From CALROG01 sp943369755 (GTDB lineage Bacteria > Pseudomonadota > Gammaproteobacteria > Burkholderiales > Burkholderiaceae_C): a DNA stretch of 64,000 bases. Positions 17,478 through 26,133 of this stretch are shown in pieces; positions within the stretch are counted from its first letter, which is position 1, and the number at the start of each line of letters is the position of its first letter. Location of the stretch: positions 43,004-107,003 of the forward strand of contig CALROG020000011.1 in the NCBI GenBank assembly GCA_943369755.1, written 5' to 3'. Both the position numbers and the translations under genes were made by a program. The notes under the pieces are model-generated. The model was not told where the DNA came from and made no database searches. It saw only the letters and a list, made by a program, of their open reading frames with translations.

Positions 17478-18086
17478 TCAGGGGCGCTTGGAGATCACCT
17501 GATCGATGATGCCGTAGTCGCGCGCTTCGTCGGCGGTCAGGAAGTAGTCGCGCTCGGTATCGTTCTTGACCTTTTCCAGCGGCTGGCCGGTGCGCTCGGC
17601 CAGGATGCGGTTCATCTGGTCTTTGGTACGCAGAATGTCGCGGGCATGAATTTCAATGTCGGTGGCCTGGCCGCGTGCGCCGCCCAGCACCTGATGGATC
17701 ATGATCTTTGAATTGGGCAGTGAAAAGCGCTTGCCCTTTTCGCCCGCTGCCAGCAAAAACGCCCCCATGCTGGCGGCAAAGCCGCAGCACAGTGTGGACA
17801 CTGAGGGCTTGATGAAGTTCATGGTGTCAAAGATCGCCATGCCGGCACTGACCGAGCCACCCGGGGAATTGATATAGAACGAAATGTCCTTGTCGGGGTT
17901 TTCGCTCTCCAGGAACAAAAGCTGGGCCACCACCAGGTTGGCGGTCTGGTCGTTGACCTCACCCACCAAAAAAATCACCCGCTCCTTGAGCAACCGTGAA
18001 TAAATGTCATAGGACCGCTCGCCGCGGCCAGACTGCTCAATCACCATCGGGATCATCCCGAGGGCCTGGGTTTCGAGTGCGCTCAT
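17478..18086 (-). CDS. clpP: ATP-dependent Clp protease proteolytic subunit
   Basis: Serine peptidase forming the tetradecameric chamber served by ClpX. The 202 residues include catalytic S106 in CCGFAASMGAF and H131 in IMIHQVLGGARGQ, with the acid in the NDTERDYF region. The start at 18086 (MSALETQALGMIPMVIEQSG) is preferred because GGAG stands 7 nt before it and the sequence matches related proteins. An ATG seven codons earlier has no obvious ribosome-binding site. It lies between tig and clpX on the same strand, with a hairpin on each side. Confidence 0.97.
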   Translation of the reverse strand: MSALETQALGMIPMVIEQSGRGERSYDIYSRLLKERVIFLVGEVNDQTANLVVAQLLFLESENPDKDISFYINSPGGSVSAGMAIFDTMNFIKPSVSTLCCGFAASMGAFLLAAGEKGKRFSLPNSKIMIHQVLGGARGQATDIEIHARDILRTKDQMNRILAERTGQPLEKVKNDTERDYFLTADEARDYGIIDQVISKRP

Positions 18087-18128
18087 TGTTTGCTCCGTAG
18101 TGGCCATAACTGTATCCAAAAAGCAGAT

Positions 18129-18166
18129 GGGGCTTGTGCACCGGACTGCAAGCCCGCACAAGCCCC
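18129..18166 (-). terminator. Hairpin between tig and clpP
   Basis: GGGGCTTGTGC (18129-18139) pairs with GCACAAGCCCC (18156-18166), a perfect 11-bp stem. The minus strand follows with ATCTGCTTTTTGG. It is a likely terminator or attenuator just before clpP. Confidence 0.65.
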
Positions 18167-18200
18167 GTAGCAGCACGCGGCCATGTCGCCGCGTTTCGCC

Positions 18201-19517
18201 TTATTGGCCCTGCTGGCCCATCAGTTCATCGAACGAGACGGTTTTGTCGACGGTCTTGGCTTTGGTCAGCACGAACTCGGTCACGTTGTTCTCGATCACG
18301 ATGGCCTCGACCTCGGCCAGGCGCTGGCGATCACCGAAGTACCAGCGCACCACGTCGGCCGGCTTTTCATAGCTGGCGGCCAGTTCGTCCACATGGGCCT
18401 TGATCTGCTCGGGCTTGGCATGCAGTTCGTTGGCACGCACCAGCTCGGCCACCACCAGGCCCAGGCGCACCCGGCGCTCTGCCTGCGGACGGAAGATGTC
18501 GTCAGGGATCGGGGCTTTGTCAGCGTCCTTGATGCCGCGCTGCTTGAGATCGGCGCGAGCGCTTTCGATCATGCGCTCCAGCTCGGACTGCACTGCCGCG
18601 TTGGGCAGATCAAGCTCGGCCTTGCTCACCAGTGCGTCCATCACCGCGTTTTTGTTGCGTGCCAGCAGGCGGAACTTGACTTCACGCTCCAGGTTCTTGC
18701 GGATGTCGGCGCGCAGGCCGTCCACCGTGGCGTCGGCAATGCCAAGCGCCTTGGCCAGCGCCTCGTTCACCTCGGGCAGATGGGCCGCTTCAATCTTGTT
18801 GACCGTGACCATGAAGTCGGCCGTTTTGCCAGCCACGTCTTTGCCGTGGTAGTCCGCCGGGAAGGCCAGCGGGAAAGTCTTGCTTTCGCCGCTCTTCATG
18901 CCGCGCACGGCTTCTTCGAATTCCTTGAGCATCTGGCCTTCACCGACCAGGAACTGGAAGGCCTCGGCCTTGCCGCCCTGAAAGGTTTCGCCGTCAATCT
19001 TGCCTTCAAAGTCAACGGTCACGCGGTCGCCCGTTTCGGCGGCGGCATCCTGGGCGCGCTGGGCGAAGGTGCGGCGCTGCTTGCGCAGGATGTCCAAGGT
19101 CTTGTCGATTGCGGCGTCGCTCACTTCGGCGGTGATCTTCTCAACCTCGGCCGTGCTCAGGTCACCGATCTTGACTTCAGGGTAGACCTCGAAGACCGCG
19201 TCAAAAGCCAGCTCGCCATCGGGCGAGCCTTCCTTTTCGGTAATGCGCGGCTGGCCAGCAACCCGCAGCTTGGCTTCATTGGCGGCACTATTGAAGGCCT
19301 CACCCACCTTGTCGTTCATCACTTCGTAGTGCACCGAATAGCCATAGCGCTGGGCCACCACGGTCATTGGCACCTTGCCAGGACGAAAGCCGTCCATCTT
19401 CACGGTGCGGGCCAGGCGTTTGAGTCGGGTGTCAACCTCCGACTTGATCGCATCGACGGGCAGGGTCAATGTGATCTTGCGTTCCAGTTTTTCGAGGGTT
19501 TCTACGTTCACGGCCAT
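18201..19517 (-). CDS. tig: Trigger factor
   Basis: Ribosome-associated chaperone with peptidyl-prolyl isomerase activity. The 438 residues have the N-terminal ribosome-binding domain with the GFRPGKVPMTVV variant of the signature loop. The FKBP-type domain (about 150-250) contains GDRVTVDFEGKIDGETFQGG, and a helical C-terminal arm region follows. It is the first gene of the proteostasis block and lies directly downstream of tRNA-Leu(TAG) on the same strand. Length is as expected. Confidence 0.97.
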   Translation of the reverse strand: MAVNVETLEKLERKITLTLPVDAIKSEVDTRLKRLARTVKMDGFRPGKVPMTVVAQRYGYSVHYEVMNDKVGEAFNSAANEAKLRVAGQPRITEKEGSPDGELAFDAVFEVYPEVKIGDLSTAEVEKITAEVSDAAIDKTLDILRKQRRTFAQRAQDAAAETGDRVTVDFEGKIDGETFQGGKAEAFQFLVGEGQMLKEFEEAVRGMKSGESKTFPLAFPADYHGKDVAGKTADFMVTVNKIEAAHLPEVNEALAKALGIADATVDGLRADIRKNLEREVKFRLLARNKNAVMDALVSKAELDLPNAAVQSELERMIESARADLKQRGIKDADKAPIPDDIFRPQAERRVRLGLVVAELVRANELHAKPEQIKAHVDELAASYEKPADVVRWYFGDRQRLAEVEAIVIENNVTEFVLTKAKTVDKTVSFDELMGQQGQ

Positions 19518-19555
19518 GATGGTTCTCTCTCTTGAGGTAAATCTTCGTCTTCTTC

Positions 19556-19642
19556 TGGTGCGCGGGGGGGGACTCGAACCCCCACAGTATTGCTACCGTC
19601 AGGACCTAAACCTGGTGCGTCTACCAATTTCGCCACCCGCGC
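19556..19642 (-). tRNA. tRNA-Leu (anticodon TAG)
   Basis: An 87-nt class II cloverleaf starting GCGCGGGTGGCGAAATTGG with an encoded CCA. The anticodon loop TTTAGGT gives TAG for CUA. The long variable arm (ACGGTAGCAATACTGT) and T-loop GGTTCGAGTC are clear. It is 39 bp upstream of tig in the same direction. Confidence 0.95.
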
Positions 19643-19715
19643 AGAATGAAAACGCAACGGGTGGCCAGGTTGCCCTGGCCACCCGCCTGTATTCGGTCAA
19701 CCCAGCATTATAGGA

Positions 19716-19782
19716 CGCCCCCCGAAGCGCCTTCGGCGCTTCCCCCCACTGGGGGGCGCAGCCGGCGGCCCGGCTACGCCGG
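19716..19782 (+). repeat. GC-rich dispersed repeat, copy 2 (CCCCCGAAGCG family)
   Basis: Starts CGCCCCCCGAAGCGCCTTCG, contains CACTGGGGGGCGC and ends CCGGCGGCCCGGCTACGCCGG. It lies between tRNA-Leu(TAG) and the RND pump gene, and its distal end supplies the TAG stop and last codon of that gene on the minus strand. Confidence 0.7.
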
Positions 19783-22700
19783 ATGGGGCGGCTCGCGCTT
19801 GACGCGGAACAATGCCGCGTACATCGCCGGCAGTGACAACAGGGTCAGGACGGTGGCCACAACCAGGCCGCCCATGATGGCCACGGCCATCGGCCCCCAG
19901 AACACCGAGCGCGACAACGGAATCATGGCCAGCACCGCGGCGGCGGCCGTCAGCACGATCGGGCGCAAACGCCGCACGGCCGACTCGACAATCGCGTCCC
20001 AGGCTGGCACGCCGCGGGCGCGGTCTTGCTCGATCTGGTCGATCAGGATCACTGAATTGCGCTGGATCATGCCCATCAGCGCAATCACGCCCAGCAGCGC
20101 CACAAAGCCAAATGGCCGGTTCAGCAGCAGCAGCGCACCGGCCACCCCGGCAATGCCCAATGGCCCGGTCAAAAACACCAGCATGGCGCGGCTGAAGCTG
20201 TGCAATTGCAGCATCAGCAGGGTGAAGGTCAGGAACAGCATGATGGGCACTCCCACCACGATGGACGACGAGCCTTTGGAGCTCTCTTCCACCGCGCCGG
20301 CCACCTGAATCTTGTAGCCCACCGGCCACTTGCTCTCCAGCGCGCGCAGTTTCGGCAGCAGTTCGTTGGTTACCGTGGCCCCCTGAAGGCCTTCAACGAT
20401 GTCGGACTGCACCGTGATCGCATAGCTGCGGCCCTCGCGCCACATCACGCCCGGCTCCCAAGTGAACACCGGCTTGGCGATCTGGGTCAGCGGAATCGAA
20501 CGCCCCGAGGCGGTCGGCAAATAGGCATTGCCCAGGTCCGAGATGGCATTGCGCTCGTCCAGCGGCTGGCGCAGCACGATGTCAATCAGCTTGTCGCCCT
20601 CACGGAACTGCCCCACCGTGGCGCCGGCCAGATTGGTGCGCGAGGCCTGCGCGATGGATTGGCTGGTGACGCCCAGCGCCCGCGCCTTGGACTGGTCCAC
20701 CTCCAGGCGCAGCACCTTGACCGACTCGTTCCAGTTGTCGTTGACGCCGCGGGTGTTGGGGCTGCTGCGCATCGCCGCCTTGACTTCATCGGCTTGAACC
20801 CGCAAGACCGCCGGGTCTGGGCCCACGACCCGGAACATCACCGGGAACGGCACCGGGGGGCCGTTGGGAAGCAGCGTCACGCGGCCCCGCACCTCCGGGA
20901 ACTCCTGCGCCAGCAGCGCGGGCAAGCGCACCCGCAGTGCCTCGCGGGTTGGCAGGTCTTTGGGCAACACAATCAGCTGCGACACATTGGTCTGCGGGAA
21001 CACCTGGTCCAGCGGCAAATAGAACCGCGGCACGCCCGAGCCGATCCAGGTGCTGACGCTGCTCACCCCGACCTCGGCCATCAGCCGTTGCTCGACCCGC
21101 CGCGCTGCATCTTCCGATGCAGCAAAGGCGGTGCCCTCGGGCGACCACAGCGCGACCAGAATTTCAGGCCGGCTTGAGTCCGGAAAGAACTGCTGCTGCA
21201 CCCGGCCCATGCCGACGATGCCCAAGCCAAAGGTCAGCAGGGTTGCGCCGATGGTGATCCAGCGGTGGGTGACGCACCAGTCCACCGTGCGGCGAAAGCC
21301 CCGGTAAAACGGCGTATCAAAGTGCTCGTGGGGCGATTCGTCCGTGCGCGCAGCCAACGTGCCCGCAGGGCCTTCGACAGGCTCAGACCGCACGGGGTGG
21401 TGTTTCGCCTTCAACAGCAGCGTGCCCAGGTAAGGCACGAAGTACACCGAGACAAACCAGCTCAATACCAGCGCCACCACGGTTACCGCAAAAATCGCAA
21501 AGGTGTATTCGCCCACCGCAGATCGGGCCATGCCAATCGGCAAAAAGCCCACCGCAGTGATCAGGGTGCCGGTAAGCATCGGCATGGCGGTGAGCTCATA
21601 GGCGAAGGTGGCGGCGCGCACCTTGTCGTAGCCCTCTTCCATCTTGCGCACCATCATCTCCACCGCAATGATGGCGTCGTCCACCAGCAGGCCTAAAGCG
21701 ATGATCAGCGAGCCCAGTGAAATCTTGTGCAGGCCAATGCCCCAGTAGTACATGGCCAGGAACGTCACCGCCAGCACCAGCGGAATGGTGATGCCCACCA
21801 CCAGGCCGGGGCGAATGTCCACGTAGTAGCGCCGCCACAGTGGCAAGCCGGGTTCGGTGCGCTTGTGAAAGCCCAGGGCGATGAAGCTCACCGCCAGCAC
21901 GATCACCACCGCCTCGATCAGCACCTTGACAAACTCGTTGACCGAAGTGGCCACGTTTTTGGGCTGGTCTTGTACCGATACCAGCCGCACACCGGCGGGC
22001 AAGTCTTGTTCAATCCGGGCCACTGCCGTCTTCAGCGACTTGCCCAGGGCAATGATGTCGCCGCCCTTGGCCATCGAAACACCCAGCGCAATAACCTCTT
22101 TGCCCTGGTGGCGCACCTTGATGCCCGGCGGGTCTACGTAACCGCGCTTGATTTGCGCAATGTCGCCCAGGCGCAACTGGTTGCCCGAGCTGCCGCGGAT
22201 CGGCATGGCGCGCAGGTCTTCAACCGTATTGAACTGGCCCGCCACGCGCACTTGCACCACGTCCAGCGGGGTCTGCACGGTACCGGCGCTCTCCACCGCG
22301 TTTTGCTGGCCCAGCTGGGCCAGCACGGCGGTAATGTCCAGCCCCAGCTGGGCCAGCCGTTTCTGCGACATCTCAACGTACAGCTTTTCGTCTTGCGCGC
22401 CAAACAGCTCGACCTTGGCCACGTCGGGCACCCGCAGCAGGCGCTCGCGCACATCGTCGGCAAAGGTCTTGACCTCGGCATAGCTGAAGCCGGCGTCGGC
22501 CTCAACGGCGTAGATCACGCCATACACATCGCCAAACTCATCGTTGAAAAACGGCCCCTGAATGCCCGTGGGCAACTGAAACCGCATGTCCCCCACTTTC
22601 TTGCGCACCTGGTACCAGACGTTGGGCACCTCGTTCGCGCGCGACGAGTCCTTGATCTGAAAGATGATCTGCGACTCACCCGGCTTGGAGTAGCTGCGGA

Positions 22701-22965
22701 TCACGTCTGCGTAAGGCACTTCCTGCAGCGTGCGCTCGATCTTGTCGGTCACCTGCTCGGCCACCTGCTGGGCAGTGGCACCAGGCCAATAAGTGCGAAC
22801 CACCATCGCGCGGAAGGTAAACGGCGGGTCTTCGTCCTGGCCGAGCTGGAAGTAGGCCGCAAAGCCCAGCAGCATCAGCACCACCATCAGGTAGCGCGTC
22901 AGCGCCGGGTGGTCGAGCGCCCACTTGGAGAGGTTAAAACCCTCTTTCGGTTGCTGTAACGTCAT
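19774..22965 (-). CDS. RND efflux transporter, inner-membrane permease (HAE1/AcrB superfamily)
   Basis: Proton-driven exporter of 1063 residues with the RND layout: TM1, a large periplasmic loop, TM2-6, a cytoplasmic linker, TM7, a second periplasmic loop and TM8-12. The N-terminus carries GQDEDPPFTFRAMVVRTYWP, and the TM4 region carries LGLLVDDAIIAVEMMVRKMEEG, with the paired aspartates of the proton relay. The second half has the ALMGMIQRNSVILIDQIE segment. Residues about 522-533 (HHPVRSEPVEGP) come from a repeat-like insertion in the central linker. The stop is formed by the end of a GC-rich repeat. It forms an operon with the adaptor upstream (7-bp gap). Substrate unknown. Confidence 0.93.
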   Translation of the reverse strand: MTLQQPKEGFNLSKWALDHPALTRYLMVVLMLLGFAAYFQLGQDEDPPFTFRAMVVRTYWPGATAQQVAEQVTDKIERTLQEVPYADVIRSYSKPGESQIIFQIKDSSRANEVPNVWYQVRKKVGDMRFQLPTGIQGPFFNDEFGDVYGVIYAVEADAGFSYAEVKTFADDVRERLLRVPDVAKVELFGAQDEKLYVEMSQKRLAQLGLDITAVLAQLGQQNAVESAGTVQTPLDVVQVRVAGQFNTVEDLRAMPIRGSSGNQLRLGDIAQIKRGYVDPPGIKVRHQGKEVIALGVSMAKGGDIIALGKSLKTAVARIEQDLPAGVRLVSVQDQPKNVATSVNEFVKVLIEAVVIVLAVSFIALGFHKRTEPGLPLWRRYYVDIRPGLVVGITIPLVLAVTFLAMYYWGIGLHKISLGSLIIALGLLVDDAIIAVEMMVRKMEEGYDKVRAATFAYELTAMPMLTGTLITAVGFLPIGMARSAVGEYTFAIFAVTVVALVLSWFVSVYFVPYLGTLLLKAKHHPVRSEPVEGPAGTLAARTDESPHEHFDTPFYRGFRRTVDWCVTHRWITIGATLLTFGLGIVGMGRVQQQFFPDSSRPEILVALWSPEGTAFAASEDAARRVEQRLMAEVGVSSVSTWIGSGVPRFYLPLDQVFPQTNVSQLIVLPKDLPTREALRVRLPALLAQEFPEVRGRVTLLPNGPPVPFPVMFRVVGPDPAVLRVQADEVKAAMRSSPNTRGVNDNWNESVKVLRLEVDQSKARALGVTSQSIAQASRTNLAGATVGQFREGDKLIDIVLRQPLDERNAISDLGNAYLPTASGRSIPLTQIAKPVFTWEPGVMWREGRSYAITVQSDIVEGLQGATVTNELLPKLRALESKWPVGYKIQVAGAVEESSKGSSSIVVGVPIMLFLTFTLLMLQLHSFSRAMLVFLTGPLGIAGVAGALLLLNRPFGFVALLGVIALMGMIQRNSVILIDQIEQDRARGVPAWDAIVESAVRRLRPIVLTAAAAVLAMIPLSRSVFWGPMAVAIMGGLVVATVLTLLSLPAMYAALFRVKREPPHPA
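21371..21396. repeat. In-frame dispersed repeat (CTTCGACAGGCTCAG type) inside the RND gene
   Basis: CCTTCGACAGGCTCAGACCG, followed by CACGG, matches a short repeat I know to be scattered in many proteobacterial genomes and often translated as PVRxEPVEG or as FDRLR peptides. Here the minus strand reads HHPVRSEPVEGP within the linker between TM6 and TM7. Confidence 0.65.
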
Positions 22966-22972
22966 GCCAGCC

Positions 22973-24136
22973 TCACTTCGCGGCCACGGGATTCGCTACA
23001 CTTTTTGTAGCGGGTGACGCAGGTTCTGTGCGGGCTGCAGCCGTTTTTTCTTGAAAAATGGTGACTTTCTGGCCGGGCTGCAACACATGCACACCTGCGG
23101 CCACCACCAACATGCCGGGCTGCAGGCCCGCCGCCACCACCGCCTGGTTGCCGTCTGCCGTGGCAATTTGCACCGGCTGCAACTTGACCGTCATGCTGGC
23201 GCGGTCCAGCACCCACACCACGGTGGCCTGCCCTTCCTGGCGCAAGGCGCTGGTGGGCAGCTTGATCACCTGCGCCCCGGCATGCGCCAGCGAACGCGGC
23301 GCAACGTAAACCGTGGCCCCCAGCGGCGGGGCCTCTTTGGCGTCCAGCGACACCTTGACCGGGTAAGTCCGGGTCACCGGGTCGGCGCTGGCCCCGATCT
23401 CGCGCACCTTGCCCACCAGCGCCTGGTTGGCGGCCCAAATGCGCACGTCCACCGCCGAGCCCAGCTTGACGGCGGCCACTTTGTCTTCAGGCACTGAAAA
23501 CACCACATCACGGGGGCCGTCCTGCGCAATGCGCACCACCGGCGCACCGGCGCTGACCACCTGGCCCGACTCGGCCTCTACGGCAGTGATCACGCCCGAC
23601 ACATCGGCCACCAGCGTGGCATAGCCGGCCTGATTGCCCTGCGCCGAAAGCTGCGCCTGGGCCTGTTCCAGCTGGGCCTGGGCGGCCTTGAGCACCGTGT
23701 CGCGGCGCTCAAGCTCCGCCCCGCTGATGAAGTTTTGGTCTTTCAGCGCGGCAAAGCGCTTGAAGTCAGCGGCGGCCAGGTCGCGGTTGGTTTGTGCCGC
23801 AGCCACCTGGGCGCGGGCCGCGTCGGCGGCCAGCTTGTAGTCTTGCGCGTCCAGTTGGGCCAGCACCTGGCCTGCCTTCACGCGCTGGCCCAGCTCGACC
23901 TGGCGGCGCACGATCTTGCCCGCCACCCTGAAACCCAGCCGCGACTCGACCCGGGGCCGCACCTCCCCGGCAAACTCGTAGCTTGACGTCAACGCGTCAA
24001 CCCCTACGGTAAGCACCTTCACCGCCCGCACAGGCTCCAGCGGGGGCGCGGGTTTGGAGCAGGCTGCCAGCACCAAGGCGGCCCCCAGAACGACGAACCC
24101 GGCGCGCAGCCGGGGCTGAAACAGTGGTTTTGGCAT
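22973..24136 (-). CDS. RND efflux periplasmic adaptor (membrane fusion lipoprotein)
   Basis: A 387-residue HlyD/AcrA-type adaptor linking the RND pump to an outer-membrane channel. The N-terminus is a lipoprotein signal with lipobox LAAC (FVVLGAALVLAACSKP). It is followed by the lipoyl half-motif (GKIVRRQVELGQRVKAGQVL), a coiled-coil hairpin rich in Ala and Gln (about 95-180), the second lipoyl half and the beta-barrel domain. The last residues (TAAARTEPASPATKSVANP) are encoded by a 56-nt repeat copy. The ATG at 24136 begins the signal sequence. It is the first gene of the two-gene pump operon. No outer-membrane component or dedicated regulator is in the window. Confidence 0.93.
   Translation of the reverse strand: MPKPLFQPRLRAGFVVLGAALVLAACSKPAPPLEPVRAVKVLTVGVDALTSSYEFAGEVRPRVESRLGFRVAGKIVRRQVELGQRVKAGQVLAQLDAQDYKLAADAARAQVAAAQTNRDLAAADFKRFAALKDQNFISGAELERRDTVLKAAQAQLEQAQAQLSAQGNQAGYATLVADVSGVITAVEAESGQVVSAGAPVVRIAQDGPRDVVFSVPEDKVAAVKLGSAVDVRIWAANQALVGKVREIGASADPVTRTYPVKVSLDAKEAPPLGATVYVAPRSLAHAGAQVIKLPTSALRQEGQATVVWVLDRASMTVKLQPVQIATADGNQAVVAAGLQPGMLVVAAGVHVLQPGQKVTIFQEKTAAARTEPASPATKSVANPVAAK
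22995..23050 (+). repeat. 56-nt dispersed repeat, copy G (3' end of RND adaptor gene)
   Basis: Starts GCTACACTTTTTGTAGCGGG and contains GCGGGCTGCAGCC. The C5-G13 pair of its 5' hairpin differs from the T-A pair of other copies but keeps the base pairing. On the minus strand it encodes most of the C-terminal tail of the adaptor. Confidence 0.75.
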
Positions 24137-24172
24137 GGCAAACCTGCAAGGAAAGTGGGTGAAATATATTAA

Positions 24173-24190
24173 TGACTGACTGGTTAGTAA
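24173..24190. promoter_or_regulatory. Candidate TetR-type operator upstream of the efflux operon
   Basis: ACTGACTGGTTAGT (24175-24188) is an imperfect dyad (ACT-AC and GT-AGT) in the A+T-rich gap between the efflux operon and the divergent squalene synthase-like gene. Sites of this kind are typical of TetR regulators controlling RND pumps. No such regulator lies in the window, so this is an inference. Confidence 0.35.
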
Positions 24191-24236
24191 TCTACGAAAA
24201 AGCTTGATCTCTGTCAAGCGACAATCCGGCACTGCT

Positions 24237-25259
24237 ATGCCGCCGATGCAAAACTCTGCCAGCCCCCTGACCGACCGTATGGCGCTTTTACGCGGCGTAT
24301 CAAGGTCGTTTTACCTGTCAATCCGGCTGCTGCCCGCGCCACTGCGCGAGCCCATTGGCCTGGCTTACCTGCTGGCCCGCGCCGCCGACACCCTTGCCGA
24401 CACGCCCCAGATGGCCGCCGCCGTGCGCCGCCAGCACCTGGCAACCCTGGCCAACGCCATCGCGCTGGACAACCCCGAACCCGGCACCATGGCCGAGCTG
24501 GTACACACCTGCGCCAACCTGCCGCAAGACCCGCATGAACGCGCGCTGATCGCCCGGCTGCCGCAGTGCCTGGCCTGGCTGGCCCGCATCAACCCCGCCG
24601 ACCGTGAAGACATTCGGTCCGTGCTGCGCCACATCACCCACGGGCAGACGCTGGACATTGAGCGCTTTGGCCATGCCGAAGGCGTGCGCGCCCTGGCCAA
24701 TGCCGACGAACTGAATGAATACACCTGGCTGGTGGCCGGCTGCGTGGGCGAGTTCTGGACGGCGCTGTGCCTGCGCCACTTGCCTGGTTTTGCCACGCTG
24801 GGGGCTGAACGCATGAACGCGCTGGGCCGCAGCTACGGCCAGGGCCTGCAGTTGATCAACATCCTGCGCGACCTGGGGCCCGACCTGACTGCGGGGCGCT
24901 GCTACCTGCCGGCTGACGCACTGGCTGCCGCGGGCCTGGCCGCGCAAGATGTACTGGCAAGCCCCGAACGGATGCAACCGCTCTACCAGCACTGGCTGGC
25001 ACAAGCCGAGCGCCAGCTTGCCGACGGCATGGCCTATGTCAACGCCGTAAATAGCCGCCGCGTGCGCGCCGCCAGCGCCCTGCCCGCGCTGCTGGGCGCA
25101 CGCACGCTGGCGCTGCTGCGCGCGGTGGGCCCGGCGGCGGCGCTGCAACAGCGCGTGAAAGTGCCGCGCCACGAGGTGCGCTCCGTGCTGCTGCGCCTGG
25201 CCCTCACGCTGGCGGGCCGCCAGGCGCTGGCCGCGCAATTTGACCGCCTGAGCCGCTGA
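24237..25259 (+). CDS. Squalene/phytoene synthase family protein (SQS-like)
   Basis: A 340-residue all-alpha prenyl synthase homologue. The family head-to-head condensation motifs are present: the SRSFYLSIRLLPAPLREPI start, the first aspartate motif DTLAD and the second region GQGLQLINILRDLGPD with GRCYLP. The segment YTWLVAGCVGEFWT matches the conserved YCxxVAGxVG region. The first motif looks closer to squalene synthases than to the DDxxDE type. It lies 34 bp upstream of a second, HpnD-like family member on the same strand, suggesting a shared isoprenoid pathway. ATG at 24237 or 24246 are both possible starts. Confidence 0.82.
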   Translation: MPPMQNSASPLTDRMALLRGVSRSFYLSIRLLPAPLREPIGLAYLLARAADTLADTPQMAAAVRRQHLATLANAIALDNPEPGTMAELVHTCANLPQDPHERALIARLPQCLAWLARINPADREDIRSVLRHITHGQTLDIERFGHAEGVRALANADELNEYTWLVAGCVGEFWTALCLRHLPGFATLGAERMNALGRSYGQGLQLINILRDLGPDLTAGRCYLPADALAAAGLAAQDVLASPERMQPLYQHWLAQAERQLADGMAYVNAVNSRRVRAASALPALLGARTLALLRAVGPAAALQQRVKVPRHEVRSVLLRLALTLAGRQALAAQFDRLSR

Positions 25260-25293
25260 ACCAGAGCGCCGCACCGATGGGACAATGCAGCCC

Positions 25294-26133
25294 ATGACAC
25301 CGCAACAGTACGTGCAGCAAAAGGCCGCCGCGTCGGGCAGCAGCTTTTACTACGCATTTTTGTTTTTGCCCAAGCCGCGGCGCGCCGCCATTACCGCGTT
25401 TTATGCCTTCTGCCGCGAGGTGGACGACGTGGTGGACGAAATTGAAGACCCCGGCGTTGCCCGCACCAAGCTGGCCTGGTGGCAAGCCGAAGTGGGCAAG
25501 GCCTATGCCGGGCAGCCCAGCCACCCGGTGATGAAGGCCCTGATGCCGCTGGCGGCTGACTACCGCATTGAGGCGCGCCACCTGCTGGCCGTGATTGAAG
25601 GCTGCCAGATGGACCTGGAGCAAACCCGCTACCTCGACTATGTTGGCCTGCAGCGCTACTGCCACCTGGTGGCCGGCATCGTGGGCGAAGTGTCGGCCGG
25701 CATCTTTGGCCAGACCGATGCCCGCACCACTGAATACGCCCACAAACTGGGCCAGGCCTTTCAGCTCACCAACATCATCCGCGACGTGGGTGAAGACGCC
25801 CTGCGCGGGCGCATTTACCTGCCGGTGAGCGAGCTGCAGCAGTTTGAGGTGAAGGCGCACGAGCTGCTCAAGCGCCAGTATTCAGAGCGGTTTACCGCGC
25901 TCATGCAGTTCCAGGCCCAGCGCGCCCACCGGCTTTATGACGAAGCCCTGGCCCTGCTGCCCGGTGCCGACCGCCGCGCCCAAAAACCCGGCCTGATGAT
26001 GGCCAGCATCTACCGCACCCTGCTGCGCGAAATAGAGCGCGACAACTTTCAGGTGCTGCACCAGCGCGTCAGCCTCACGCCACTGCGCAAGTTCTGGCTG
26101 GCGTGGAAGGTGCAGGCGCTGGGGCGGGTTTGA
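25294..26133 (+). CDS. hpnD: Presqualene diphosphate synthase-like (HpnD-like)
   Basis: A 279-residue member of the squalene/phytoene synthase family that closely fits HpnD, which condenses two farnesyl diphosphates to presqualene diphosphate for hopanoid precursor synthesis. It shows FCREVDDVVDEIED (first aspartate motif), YCHLVAGIVGEVSAGIFG and NIIRDVGEDALRGRIYLP (second motif). The C-terminal segment with GLMMASIYRTLLREIERDNF is also typical. The ATG at 25294 (MTPQQYVQQKAAASGSSFYY) is the usual start; an in-frame ATG three codons earlier is less likely. No hpnE-like oxidase or squalene-hopene cyclase follows within the window. Confidence 0.85.
   Translation: MTPQQYVQQKAAASGSSFYYAFLFLPKPRRAAITAFYAFCREVDDVVDEIEDPGVARTKLAWWQAEVGKAYAGQPSHPVMKALMPLAADYRIEARHLLAVIEGCQMDLEQTRYLDYVGLQRYCHLVAGIVGEVSAGIFGQTDARTTEYAHKLGQAFQLTNIIRDVGEDALRGRIYLPVSELQQFEVKAHELLKRQYSERFTALMQFQAQRAHRLYDEALALLPGADRRAQKPGLMMASIYRTLLREIERDNFQVLHQRVSLTPLRKFWLAWKVQALGRV

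Noticed and set aside
18183..19535. Plus-strand frame of 450 codons opposite tig
   Set aside because: Antisense to trigger factor, low-information composition.
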